64,000 nt of DNA. Source: Isochrysis galbana. Lineage: Eukaryota; Haptophyta; Isochrysidales; Isochrysidaceae. The DNA lies in NCBI GenBank assembly GCA_018136815.1, contig CM030931.1, positions 414,021-478,020 on the forward strand. The letters are read 5' to 3'. Positions 42,521-54,000 of this stretch are shown here, piece after piece; the first letter of the stretch is position 1; each line of letters starts with the position of its first letter. Below the pieces are notes generated by a model. The model was not told the origin of the DNA, searched no databases, and saw only the letters and a program-made list of their open reading frames with translations. The position numbers and the translations under genes were made by a program.

Positions 42521-42993
42521 AGACTCGGGTGTTTACTATTCTACTCGTCTCAATCCTGTTCCTGCAGATCTAGCCATCTCTAAAGATAGTAATCTCTGCG
42601 GATCCGCGCGATCCCCGCGTTGATGTCCTTCTCCATCTCAGAGTTTTCTTGTTCTGCTGGTTTAACCATAGTGATGTGGACCCTCGTCGGCAACGAACGG
42701 AGCCCCTACAGTAAACCCCGCGTATGATGGCTGATGGCGAATCATCACCCACGCGACCATCTCGGTTACACTGGGACGCCCTCAGGCTGCAGAGGCTGAG
42801 CGCCGCGCAGAGAAAGAGGGGGCCGAGCACCACGTAGAGGATCTCTATACCTCTATCTCTATCTCTAGAGGATTTTTGCAAGGGTTCTCGTAAGGTTTGA
42901 GGAGCGTGGTTGGAACAGCTCCTTCAACCCTCTTACAACTGCAAAAAATGATTTCCGCTGGCACTCGGTTGAAAGAGCGATCTCGCCGCTGGG
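42521..42993. other. Intergenic, nothing recognised
   Basis: Short frames only. A CTCTATCTCTATCTCTAG microrepeat lies at 42850-42868. Confidence 0.5.
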
Positions 42994-43110
42994 ATGCCCA
43001 CTCTCCCCTACACCGCGCAGGAGTTGGAGGACTCCCTCCTCGCCCTTGCGCAGCACATGTGGATTGCCGCGGGTGCAGGCGGCGCAGGCAGGCACGGCTG
43101 CGTGGAGTGA
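42994..43110 (+). pseudogene. Fragment of DDE transposase N-terminus, second copy
   Basis: The frame MPTLPYTAQELEDSLLALA matches MPTRPFTARELEDCRLA at 18642, then loses similarity and stops at 43110. It is a short relic of the same transposase family, next to a GGA/GGC-rich repeat. Confidence 0.55.
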
Positions 43111-43330
43111 GAGTGAGGCGGCGCGGAGACGGTGGAGGCGGAGAGCGGAGAGGGCGGAGGCGGTGAGGGTGGAGGCGGAGAGGGTGGAGGCGGAGAGGGA
43201 GGAGGCGGTGAGGGTGGGGGGGGGGGGGCGAGGGAGGGGGTGGTGAAGGTGGAGGAGGGGAAGGCGGTGGGGGTGAGGGAGGCGGCGGCGAAGGGGGAGG
43301 TGGGGATGGAGGAAAAAAAAACCCTTTTAA
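43111..43330 (+). repeat. GGAGGC/GGTGGAGGC microrepeat
   Basis: Imperfect tandem GGTGGAGGCG units cover 43125-43300 on the plus strand, with a G run at 43208-43219. Gly/Glu-rich and Pro-rich frames here are translations of the repeat. Confidence 0.8.
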
Positions 43331-43767
43331 AATTCTCGCCTCACTAGTGGCACTGGAACGTTTCCTCGTAGCCACGCCTTTTTCCCTTCCCCACCCTCAT
43401 TTTCCGCCTTGCGGCAACTCCCCTCGTGCTCTACTTAGGGGCTCGGGTCTTTTGGGGGGTCCGAGCGGAGCGGGGTGCACCTGTCCTTAGCGGCGTGTTC
43501 TCGCCCTCCTCCTGTGCTGCTGAGTGACCTGTTTATCATATATGTTCGTTTCGGGGTTCAGGGTTTCCTGCGTGCTGCGATGTTAGTCGTAGGTGACTTA
43601 TATTGATCAATCGCACTTCCAGATGGTCTATTAATACAGGGCGACACATCGTGTTATGCGAGCTTTTCGGCAAGACCAAGTGCTTTCGCCACGAGGCTAG
43701 TGTTTTCGCTCAGTTGTCAGTTGTAGCCTACCTTTTTCGTCTTCGATAAATACGGGGGCGCTGAGTC
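43331..43767. other. Intergenic, nothing recognised
   Basis: Less GC-rich than its surroundings; probably includes the 3' tail of the minus-strand LINE piece that follows. Confidence 0.45.
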
Positions 43768-44200
43768 CTAGTGGTTTCTTGAGTTTGGGCTTCCTCCCTT
43801 GCGCGGCTTTTTTTGTGCGCATGGAGTGTGGTGTGTTTTTGGTGGGGCGAGGCCCCTAACCAAGGTGACAAACCTCGTTAGCGTAGATTCTAAGATCGGT
43901 ATGTAGTGGTACTCGTGTGACTCGAATTCGACTCTATAGAAGTCTCTTAGTATGTATTTCCACGCTATCACGTATAGCGCTTTTAGGCTTGCTGGCGTGA
44001 TTGCACCGGGGTATGCGAACAATCTATCCTTCGTCTTCTGCATCCGTGACCTTCCGGGGGAGGGGGTAGGGGGTGTAGTCATTAAGGGCATCTATGGTCT
44101 CGAGGATTGTTTTCGTCGCGGGACACCACGCTAGGTGGCACGAGTCTTCTCGGTGTCGGCGACGTAGTCTACACGTAGTTGTCTGGCTATCTGTGAACCT
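43768..44200 (-). mobile_element. LINE pol 3' fragment
   Basis: The minus frame has DRLFAYPGAITPASLKALYV and IAWKYILRDFYRVEF, matching RLFLLPNSSPSPARETLYLL and AWRYILTDFYRI in the 12590-13830 piece. The zinc-binding part upstream (44120-44200) is frame-broken. It is a third, independent copy of this 3' region. Confidence 0.65.
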
Positions 44201-44261
44201 ATTTCTAGTGCCGATCCTTCTGTGTGTGATATGTGATATGTTTAAAGTGCAGATGTTTGTC

Positions 44262-44437
44262 CGTAAGCGACATCGTCGCCTGCCAGGAGAACGACGTGGA
44301 AGAGGGATATGTGAGAAAAAGACGAAGAAGATGAAAACTCAGCCCGCGTAGCTAGGAGTCACCGCGTGTTGAGAGGAGCGGGGGGGGGGAGCGTGATTAG
44401 CTTTGTACCACTAATATTAGTGTGGCTACCTAACAAG
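44262..44437 (+). repeat. R5 repeat, copy 1
   Basis: From CGACATCGTCGCCTGCCAG to TAGTGTGGCTACC this stretch matches 58889-59044. It includes the codons for KKTKKMKT-x-PA, a stop and the following AT-palindrome. R4 follows shortly after each copy. Confidence 0.75.
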
Positions 44438-44460
44438 AGTATATGGATGACAAAAAAAAA

Positions 44461-44491
44461 TCACCTGGCCCTCTTTTGACGGAACGCGACT
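44461..44491 (+). repeat. R4 motif copy
   Basis: An A run of nine bases, then TCACCTGGCCCTCTTTTGAC and GGAACGCGACT, identical to the copy at 9206 over the motif. Confidence 0.8.
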
Positions 44492-44639
44492 TTGCCGCGA
44501 CTGCACCCGAGCCTCAGGCGACAAGCGACCCTCGCCACTGCGCCCCACCTGGGACGCCCCACGCCGCCCGAGGCGGCTCGTCAGAAAGCCCTCTCAAAGC
44601 CCATCCAGCTCATCCAAACCACACCCGCGCGAGCGCGCG

Positions 44640-44890
44640 GGGTGGCGAGCACTGACACCGAACAGGTTGCCCTTGACTGGGAACTGGGAAACCGGGAAAA
44701 GGCGTTCGACAGAGTCAGCTCGTCTCTACCACATAGCCCTAGAGCTACTTAACTTCGGCGACGACTTCCGTAGATACGCCAGCACGCTGACCAACTCGAA
44801 TGCGCGTCCGATTCGATACATAAAGTCCAATGGAGGGCGGAGCTTCCCCTTCACCATTGCTAGCGGAGTCCCGCAAGGATGCCCACTACA
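44640..44890 (+). mobile_element. LINE reverse transcriptase fragment
   Basis: Across two frames the sequence reads ALDWE, KAFDRVS, then YHIALELLNFGDDFRRY, NGGRSFPFTIASG and GVPQGCPL. These are RT motifs around the first catalytic Asp and the G-x-P-Q-G block. Frame breaks at about 44690-44715 show decay. This is the only RT core seen from the LINE families here. Confidence 0.65.
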
Positions 44891-45216
44891 AGTGGCTCAA
44901 ACAAAAAATAGTCGTGGTCGTTTTTTGGGGGGGTGCCTTCCGTGTTTCGGGGTGGTCGCTCGTGGTGTGCAGTGTGTTTCGCCTCCCCCCCCCTCCTGCG
45001 CGCGACGTTCAGTGTTCACTTTTCATTCAACTTGTTTCGCCTTGGTGGCCCCCGGACGCTAGCGTGTTTCGCGGTCAAGTTCGACTATTTTTTGTTTGAG
45101 TAACTTGTATCTCCTTTAGCATTCCTCCTCACTCCTCACGACAAGAGGCATAACATTTCTGACATGGGGGCAGGCCAAGAAGACTAGCGGCCGTTCCGTC
45201 GGCAATCGGTGGCCGG
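44891..45216. other. Spacer before the TPR-like gene
   Basis: T- and G-rich, with runs of G at 44929-44936. No gene. It may include the promoter of the gene at 45217. Confidence 0.5.
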
Positions 45217-45903
45217 ATGGCCTCGGCTGCTGCCAGCGACGTGGAGCTGCTGCTTTCCCGGCTGAAGACGGGCGAGCCACAGCGATGTGGGATGCAGGAC
45301 GCAGCGGTACTTGCGCAGGCCCACGCATGCAATGCGTCCGGCGACGTTGACAGGGCGCGGGTGCTTTTTGAGCAAGTCTTCCTTGTGACAGCGAAACCAG
45401 CGCACCTTTTGAGTGCAGCAAATATGCGACTAAAGTTGGGCGATCTGGACGGCGCTGCTTGTCTATATGAAGGGCTGCTGCGTGAAGAAACACGCCTTAG
45501 CAAAAAAGAGGCAGCGGTCGCCCGGCGCAAGCTAGTTGAGTCAGGCATGCTGTGGGATATGAAGCTCGGCGAGCAGCCTCAACTTTCTGAGGCCCAATGG
45601 AGATGCAGTGTTGGATTGGGTTCGCAGGGCAGTGATCCTGGGCCGGTGCTCGAATTCAATCCGCCGCCGCTCTGCGTCTCAAGTGCCCACGATGGCTTGG
45701 CACACGAGGCGTGTTCCGAATGTGTAGGCTCAATGTCCGACAACATGTATATCATGCCGCCCCGGCGGAAAGAGCTCCTGGCACGGACAGAGCATCTATT
45801 TCGCGAGAGGTTGAGGACACTCCTAGTCGAGGAATCCGCCAGGCAATGTGGCGAGGCTGCAGTGCAAGGTGCCGATGCCGCGGGAATGTCGGGCTTGACG
45901 TAA
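45217..45903 (+). CDS. Small TPR-like helical protein, function unknown
   Basis: A single 228-codon ORF with a good ATG (GGATGGCC). Residues about 30-95 look like two tetratricopeptide-type helical hairpins (AVLAQAHACNASGDVDRARV, then ANMRLKLGDLDGAACLYEGL). TPRs usually mediate protein contacts. The rest has no recognised domain: a Glu/Arg-rich helix, a Pro-rich stretch with Cys residues, and RTEHLFRERLRTLLVEES as a likely helix. Composition and codon use resemble the host genes rather than the LINE pieces around it. No signal peptide or membrane segment. It could be the last exon of a longer gene, but no acceptor is needed to explain it. Confidence 0.5.
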   Translation: MASAAASDVELLLSRLKTGEPQRCGMQDAAVLAQAHACNASGDVDRARVLFEQVFLVTAKPAHLLSAANMRLKLGDLDGAACLYEGLLREETRLSKKEAAVARRKLVESGMLWDMKLGEQPQLSEAQWRCSVGLGSQGSDPGPVLEFNPPPLCVSSAHDGLAHEACSECVGSMSDNMYIMPPRRKELLARTEHLFRERLRTLLVEESARQCGEAAVQGADAAGMSGLT

Positions 45904-47640
45904 GGCTCCCATAACCATCGCCAACAATTGATACCATCCTTTTGGTGATGCAACATCTTCGAGTACAGGAGTGTATTGAACGAGGATCCATCGGTAGAGC
46001 ATGTGGCGAAGTTGAATTGAGAAGACGTCACTTCAGTTGCATGCATGTTGATGGATGTCAACTTAATTAGGATACTTATCGTAGTTTGTGAGAGGACATT
46101 TGTTGTTCTGGGGGCGGGGGTCTGCAATATCCGGTGCTTCCTTCAGGAAGCCTTTATTTGGCGCCGCGTGCCTTGTTACTTCGTCTTTGTTTTAGTGACT
46201 GCGACTCGCAACGAGCTGTCTGCGCAGTGACGTGTCTCACTGAAACGGGTAAGCCAACATACGGCTGGTAAGACCCGGCATACTGAAGCTGAATGCCCTG
46301 AGACTCTAGAAGTAAAAGATAAAAGTAAGGACACGAGACATCATCAAACGTCAAACGTCTTGGGGTACGCTCCCGGAGACGGGAGGGCGGCGGCTTGCCT
46401 TCATCCGGTACCAAAGCTGCGGGGGGGGGGGGGGGGCGCAGAGTGGACGAGTGGGAGCGAGGGCGGCGGCCGAGGAAAGCGAGCCTTGGCCCAAAGCGGC
46501 TTGGTCAAAAGCCAAAAAAAAAGCGCGCGCAAACCTCGGGAACGGGAACGAATCCTCGCTCTGTCGCCCCCGGTCCCACTCCCCACTCTCATCTCCGCAC
46601 TCCTCGCTCTCTTCCTCGCTCTCCTCCTCGCTTCGTCCTCCGTCAATTCAGCCTCAGTCTTCCGTCAGCCCCTCGCTCACTTCCGTCAATCTCTCATTTC
46701 TGTCAGTCTCTCACTTCCGTCAGACTCTCACTTCCGTCGGTCTCTCACTTCTGTTAGTCTCTCACTTTCCTTTACTTCCTCACGCTCACGTCCGTCGGCA
46801 CTTCCGTCAGTCTCCTCCCTCTCTCCACCGCTAAAAGCGTCCTTCTCTATGTAGTACTATATAATTAAAAATCGGGGACAGCTAGGATGTCAAGGGCGTG
46901 AGCCACCAATACCGGTGAGTACCTCACCTACCTGTCGCTCAGTCGCATCCGCGCTCAATGCTCACAATCAAGGGAGGAGGTAGGTAGAGGTAGAGGTAGA
47001 GGTATAGGAGGTAGGGCGTAGGGCCTTTGCCTCCATTTGGTACCACCTTGCACCTTGATGCAAGCCGACTTACCCTCTAACCTCTTATTCCAAAGGCCAA
47101 AGGGCAAACAAAGGGCATCGAATATATGCATATATATATCATATATGCTATAGATGGGTGTTTCCCGGGGTTTGTACCGCTTTACGCTTTACTTTTACTT
47201 TGGTGTATTTCCTCAATCTCAATCCTGAATCCTGACTTTTCCAGATTTACACCCTTGGAAGTTAAGATAGCGTTTGACCGCCCTACCCTAGGGCCTAGGG
47301 CATTTATTAAAAAAAAAAAAAAAAGCGAACCTCAAGTTGACTTCAAGACTTCAAGTTGCACCTTCTCCTTCTCACTTGGCACTTGCACTTGGTTGGGGCT
47401 TGGGGCGCGCACTTAGGACACCACTGGGGCACATTAGAGTAAAGTCACCCGTGGCATGCCGCATCTATCAATCGCTAGGGAGGGGGGTTTAGTTTTAGTT
47501 TCGTGCAGGGCTGCGGTTTTTTGCGCAGTGTGGCTTTCAAGTGTAGTCAGGTGGACAGTGTCCCCCATCAGTATTACGAGGTGTGAAGTGTGTGGTGTGA
47601 GCATGCGCCTGTGCGTTCCGCCGGCAGCTTTTCCTCCGGT
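45904..47640. other. Intergenic with a pyrimidine-rich minisatellite
   Basis: Nothing coding is recognised. Bases about 46645-46830 are seven or so degenerate copies of an ~18-bp unit like CTTCCGTCAGTCTCTCA. A G run lies at 46421-46436. At 46980-47010 there are AGGTAG units, and an A run of 16 at 47310-47325. Confidence 0.55.
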
Positions 47641-48055
47641 CAAAAGCTTCCCCCTCCCCCTCTATCCCTCTCTCTCTCTCCCTCTCCTCCGATCCTGTTG
47701 TCTATCCCGCCCTCTTCTACTCCTACTCCATCTCTTCTTCTCTCACATCATCACATCTTCTCTCGCCGCTCGCAGTGTGTCCCTCCGTCGTCACTCACGG
47801 CCCACCTTCTTCTTCCTAGTCATCATTTTTTCTCTTTTCTTCCTCTTCCCTCTCTTGCTTCTACTCCTCCCCGTCTTCCCTTGCCCTCTCCCTTCCCCCC
47901 CCCCTCCCCCCCCCTTCCCTCCCCCCTTCCCTCTCTCTCTCTCTTCCTCTCTCTCTCTCTCTTCTCTCTCCCCCCTCCTCTATCTTCCCTCCCAATCCCC
48001 TCCCCTCTCCCCCTTCCCCCTCCCCCCCCCCTCCCCCCTTCTAGGCCCCCACGCG
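47641..48055 (+). promoter_or_regulatory. Polypyrimidine tract before the KDM5-like gene
   Basis: About 400 bp of C and T on the plus strand (CTCTCTCTCT and CCCCCCTCCC words) lead to the ATG at 48056. It is a candidate promoter and 5' UTR. Ser/Leu/Pro-rich frames through it are artefacts. Confidence 0.45.
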
Positions 48056-51000
48056 ATGGCCACTCCGTATGTGGACGCACCGGTGCTCCGGCCGTCCGCA
48101 GAGGAGTGGGAGGAGCCGTACGCCTACCTCCGCTCGATCGGGCACATCCTGGCGGAGTACGGTGTCGCACGCATCCTCCCCCCCCCCGACTGGCAGCCGC
48201 CTGTCGTGCTCGACACCTCGCGGCTCCGGCTACGCACTGAGCCACAGGTGAGAGAGTGCACACACACCGGCCTTCCCGCGCGCTTCTGCGGGGGCTTGCA
48301 CGCAGCCGATCGAGGCTCTGGGGCTGTGTGTTGGGAGGGCGCCGTCCTGGGTACGAGTCAGACGGTCCGGAGCCCATTGCTGCCCGGTGAGGCTACTGAG
48401 CCACCCTTTCCTGCCATGTGTGAGCGGATGATGTATGCCCCCTGCCCTCCCTCCACCCCTTCCTTATCGCAGCGCACGACGGAGCTCGGCGCACAGGATG
48501 TGGCACGTACCTCCTTCATGGCGTCTCTCCGTGAATTCTTAGCATCCATGAACTCCTCGCTCGGCCGGACTCCGGTCGTTGGTGGACGTGAGCGCAAACC
48601 CATCACTCCCTTGGGCGTGATTCGCTCGGGTCACGCCGCCTGGGGCCGACGGAAGTCACACTCCACACCGCCGCTGCGCATGCCCACTGTCCGATTCTCA
48701 TCAACGTCTGACTGCCCCGGGCGTCTCTCTCAGGTGAAGTAGACCTCTTCCGTCTCTATTGCGCCGTCACTTCGCTCGGTGGCTATCATGCCGTGACGGG
48801 AGCCAAGCGATGGCCTGAGATCGTGGGATTGCTTAAGCTACGGCAGGTGTGAGGGCATCCCACGGGTTTCCACACGCCAATACACACGTCTTCTGTTGTC
48901 TATAATCCGCCACGTATTGGTAGTCTCATGGCCTCTTGTGGTCTTCCGCTCGCCGTACGATTTCATTGAATTCCTTTTGCAGGCTTCACACTGTGCCTCG
49001 TCATTACGACAACACTACTCGAAGATACTCTTGCAGTACGAGCTCGTACAGCGCGCGCGCGCGCCTACGCCCGCCGACACCAGCCAGCCGACAGAAGCTA
49101 GCGCACATCCAACATCGTCCACTCTTACCGACGAGAGTAGATTAGACAACATAGACTGTCCACATTCTATGGCCACGCCTCCTCGTGGAGAGAGCTCAAG
49201 CACCACCGATGGATCGTTCGACGGGCTTGACAGAATGCGAGGCGGCATTTCATGTCTGACCCTTGCTCTTCAGCTGCAAGACATGGAGGAGCGAATCCCT
49301 TGGGACTTGGTCAGGGACGCATCGTCGAGATGCGATTGGGCAGCCATTAGGCCAAGCTGGCTAGCATCGGTAAGCTGAGCATCATACAATGGCGCCAGAC
49401 ATAGGCGGGAGCACGATGACGTGATGCACAGTCCGTGGACCCCGTGGGCCTCCCCTTGCCTGTGCTGGTTTCATGAGAAGGCCGATGTCGTTCGGCTGTA
49501 CCGACGCGCGCGTCTTATTCCCGTTTGCGCAGGTGGAGGATGGACGGCATCAATTGCATACATTATCGATGGCGGTGGCGACATTGGAGGCTGCTATCGC
49601 CGATCACGCCCTTTCGAAGGAGTGGCGTTCCCGCCTTCGGCTGCCGTGGCTTAAGTCTCTGCAATCAGTCTCGACCGCATCAGCGCTGCAAGCCTTGATG
49701 CTCTCGTTTGACCGGCACGTTCAATGGAAAGAATTTGAGGGCGCGTCCATCGCAAAAGCCGAGGAAGAAGGCGAGGGGGAGGAAGATGTTGCACAGCGCG
49801 CAAGTGATGGCCGCAGGGAATTGGACGACGGAGACGTGCGCGAAAACAAGCGCGTGAAGCTAGAAGAGGCTGCAGACGAACACGAGGCCCTCGAAGTCGA
49901 AGTCAAGGTTGGTCGAGGCGCACCATCAGTTCTGAGTAATGACGAGGGCGCCGCCAGTGGGAAGGGGTCTAAGGACTCTAAGGACAGGCGGCGCGATAAG
50001 CGGCGGCGCGATAGCGCAGATGACGATGCGGGGGCTGCTTCCGCACGTACTCGCCACACGCGGATGCAAGATGACATGATCCAGAGGGCCTTGGACGTCG
50101 CCCATGGAGGTGACGGGGAGGCGGGCCATTCCGCTGAGGGAGCTCTGCAAGAGGTGGACATGGATATCGATGAGGGCTGCGTGAGTGTCGTCGATGATGT
50201 TGCCTGCGGTGGCATGAACGGGGCAAATAGTTCTGAAGATCTGTCTAGCGTCGAAGTCTTCTTGGCCCATGCAATTCGGCTCAAACGCGCCATCTACGGC
50301 ACGCCGAGTGCGCGCCACACAGGCGCTACCAGCGGGTTTGGGTGTGCGCCGCACCCGATCATCGCAGGACGCGAGGCTCTCATAAAAGCTGAGCGTGTGG
50401 AGGCCGACTTTTGGCGCGCGGTGAGCGGCGGCACCATCTCCGAGAGAAGTGATTACTCGACGGGAGGAGGCTCCGCGGACGTGGATCCATCCGTCTCGTA
50501 CTCGGCAGTGCCAATGGGTGACTCTGCGTCGACATCGGGCTTCCCAAGACCGTCGGAAGTGGGGGAGGTCTACGCAAAAGACGCATGGAGTCCTTACAAT
50601 CTCCCTTCTCATTCGTCGTCCCTTTTCTCGCACTTGATACGTGCCAACCAAACTTCGCGCAAGGGAGACGGCGGTGCTACAGCAAGCAAGACGGGTGGCA
50701 CGCCCGCCAATGCGTCGCTCCAACTTCCCGCTGGTCTACATGATCTCGTTGTACCGCAGATGCGCCTCGGGATGCTGTGGTCGGTCGAGTCTCCTGCCGG
50801 CGTTCCACGATGGGGGGTGCATCCTTGGCTGCTCTACGGGGCTAGCTTCCTCCTTGCAGGTCTGCCAAAAACGTGGTACGTCGTGCCCCCTGCAGACGCC
50901 GAGTCATTCGAAGCTCTGCTGAAGCGGGAAGCGAGCGGAGTCGCTGAGAGCACTCTTGAGGCCAACGCCTCTAGTCAGTCCGGTGACTGCAACATAGGCG

Positions 51001-54000
51001 GCTCGTCTAGGAATGCCACCAGCGGCGAATCCGCCCCGTCGACGAGGGCGGCCACGTCGTCGACGCTGCTCCCGCCTGCGCTGCTTGCCACTGCTCAACT
51101 ACAGGTATGTCGAGTTGAGCAGCAGCCCGGGGAGATTGTTGTCACCGCACCCCGCTCCTATCATTTCGCACTCTCGCATGGGACAACCGTCTCCGAGTCT
51201 ACCGTCTTCGCAACTGACGACTGGCTGCCGTATGGATTGCTCGCGCAACGGCACGCTAAACAGGCCGCAAACACGGCCACGACCAAAGGCCCGCTGTCGG
51301 GCGGCAGAGTACCCACTGTTCCTCCTCTCGCGTTTTCGCTCGAGGAGCTAATTCTTCGAGCTGCGTGCTCAAGCCCATCGGTACGCACGTCCTCCTTGCT
51401 GCTCGACACGCTGCGCCCATTATCCGCACAGCACGCTGCAGCGCTTGAAGCCCTACAGGCGGCAGGCGCCTCTCTCGTCGAGGCGCCGCCTGAGTGCCCT
51501 CCAGCTGACGATGCTGCTAGGGCCACCACTACGGTCTCCAGCGTGAAGCGCGAGAGTCCTGACCTTGTGGGCGACATGGAGGAAGCCGCGGCAATCGCAG
51601 CTGAAGAGAATGCACTCTTACGGTTACTCGCTGCCGTAGAGCCGTGCGCGCCCACAGCCTCGTCGACAGCCCCCATCAACCCTTCTGAAGATTGCAAGGA
51701 TAGTATGAGAGTGGTCGCAGGACATGGCGATGGCAGCCACACCTCTTGCTACCTTTGCGCCCAACCCTGCTTCCTGTCCTATGTGCGCTGCAGCGTGTGC
51801 AGTGATATCATCGCAGGCACTTGCCATGCTGCGCAACGCGTTGCGTGTGCCGAACACGGCCTGCAACTCGGCTGCGACTGCGCTCCATCCGCACTCTCCG
51901 TCACCGTAGTCTTTCCACCTGCACTCCTTGTGCGCTTCGAAGCCCTACTCAATAGAAGGCTCGCGAGGCGCGCCCGCTGGCTGGCGCTCGCAGATGAGAC
52001 GTTAGCAGGGACCCCCGAGCTCTCAGCTGTGGATTCACTCCTGGCGATTGCCGAACGTATGCAGCTATGCGAAGAGCCACAGGTCCGGGCCATCCGTGCA
52101 CGGAGAGACGAAGGGACGCGCTGGGTCTCACGCGCGTCTACACTTCTCAGTGAGAGGTGTGCTTACACCCTGTCGCAAGTCGACGCGCACTTAGCCAAAG
52201 GGGAGGCTATGCTGTTGCGGATGCCGCATATTGAAGAACTGCGCGCGATGGCCGAAGCTGCACGGGCTTGGGAAGTGCGCGCTGAGGCCATGCTCGCGAC
52301 AACACGCTCGATTCCCCTCGCGAGTAGCGGAAAAGGTCTCGATGGTTCGCCGCTTGCCGACGAAACCGGCACGGCTGCGGCCCAGTGGGACCCCTCTCGC
52401 GCTCGCTCCCAATCGGAGCTTCGCGAACTCTTGAACGATCCCGCGGCGGCCTCGCTTAGACTTCCGCTAGTGGATGAAATAAAGGACGAGATTGAGCGAC
52501 TGGGCTGGGTTTCATCCGCGGAAGCGATGGTCGCCTCCGAGCCTGATTTTGGTGAGCTAAAGGAGCTGCTCTCCCGCGCGGAGGCGTTGGGTGTGCGCCA
52601 TCTACCAGACGCCGTTGAGTTGTCTCGCCGCTTCACCACGGCGGGTCGGTGGGTTTACCGCGCAAACAATGCCCTTCGCCGTCGTTCGTACCTTCCTGCA
52701 TTGGAGACCTTGGCCCAGGAGGGGTCAACGCTGGGTGTTACCACAGATCAATTAAAGGAAGTGCGAGCGCGCATCGACGCCGCCACATCTTGGGCGAAGC
52801 GGGCGCGTGTCGCTCTTGGCCTTCCGCCTTCAGATGGCAACGCTGACAAGGACGAAGAACCCAAGAGCACAGCCTCCAGCGCCACCACCAATGGCAATGC
52901 TTTGCCGTCTGTGGAGAGCATACGCTCGCTGGCGGCAGAGGCAGCCGCACTTGACGTGACAGTAGCCGAGGAGGTGCAAGTAGGAGAGTTGGTGAAGAAG
53001 ATTGATTGGTGGGTGAAGCGTGCCTCGGCAATGTTCATCAAGCGTGGGTCTGAGGCGACGCTCTTGGAGCTGCTCCAGCACGACCCTGACGCGCCGCCGC
53101 TCGAGGCGGCAGGTGAAACAGCCGATGGGGGCACAATTGATAGTGTTGCATGCGCATTTTGTACAGGCAACGATTCTGCCACGACATCGAAATTCATGAT
53201 TGGCTGTGATGGCTGTGACCGTTGGTATCATGGACCCTGCGTCGGAGTGGACAAGAGGGCAGCGGATGCCATGACAGAGTATCAATGCCTCTTCTGTGTG
53301 CAGTCGGCTGGAGGTGAATACGTTTATGGCCCTCCATTTCCGGTGCCTAAACGAACTCGACGCCCGAGGTTGCGGCAGGTCGCGGCATTGCTCGACGAGG
53401 CCGCCAAGATGGACGTAGTAATGCCTGAGGTGGAGCCAATGAGGAACCTAATGATTCAGGCAGAATCGTGGCAAGCCGATGCTGCTGGGCTCCTTGATGA
53501 GTCATCAGCAGGCGAAGGGAGTGCCGAGCACGGCGGCGGTGACGGCTCAGGTGGCTCCAAAAAGCTGCGATACGAGATTCTCGAGTCGGTTCTCGCGAGG
53601 GGAGAGGCGTGTGAAGTTGAGCCTGAGTCGCTCGCCGCGTTGCGAAAAGTGGCGACGCAGTTCTTATCGTGGCAGGCGCGAGCTCTCGCACTGCTCCGCG
53701 GTGATTTCAGTGTTGACGAGCCACTCACACGACAAGAGGCCGAAATCGAGGACATGCTCGTTGACGGTATCGAGCCCGCGGCAGGTGATACAGTAGACTC
53801 CGACACCTCGGAGAAGCTCGGTGGCGTCCGGTGCGGTAGTGGCGGCGTAAAACTTGACCGCTCCGCCCTGCGCGGTGTCTCGCCAAACAGTCTCGGCGGT
53901 CTCCACCTTCTGCTTCTCGAGGCAGAGGAGCTGCGCGTCACATCAGAAGAAGTGACGCAACTGCAAGCGATGGCTGCTACGGCACGTCGATGGCAGGGGG

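Noticed and set aside
47456-48742. 428-codon plus-strand frame
   Set aside because: Only the part from 48056 to 48247 is real (JmjN exon); upstream is the pyrimidine tract and downstream is intron and a wrongly framed exon.
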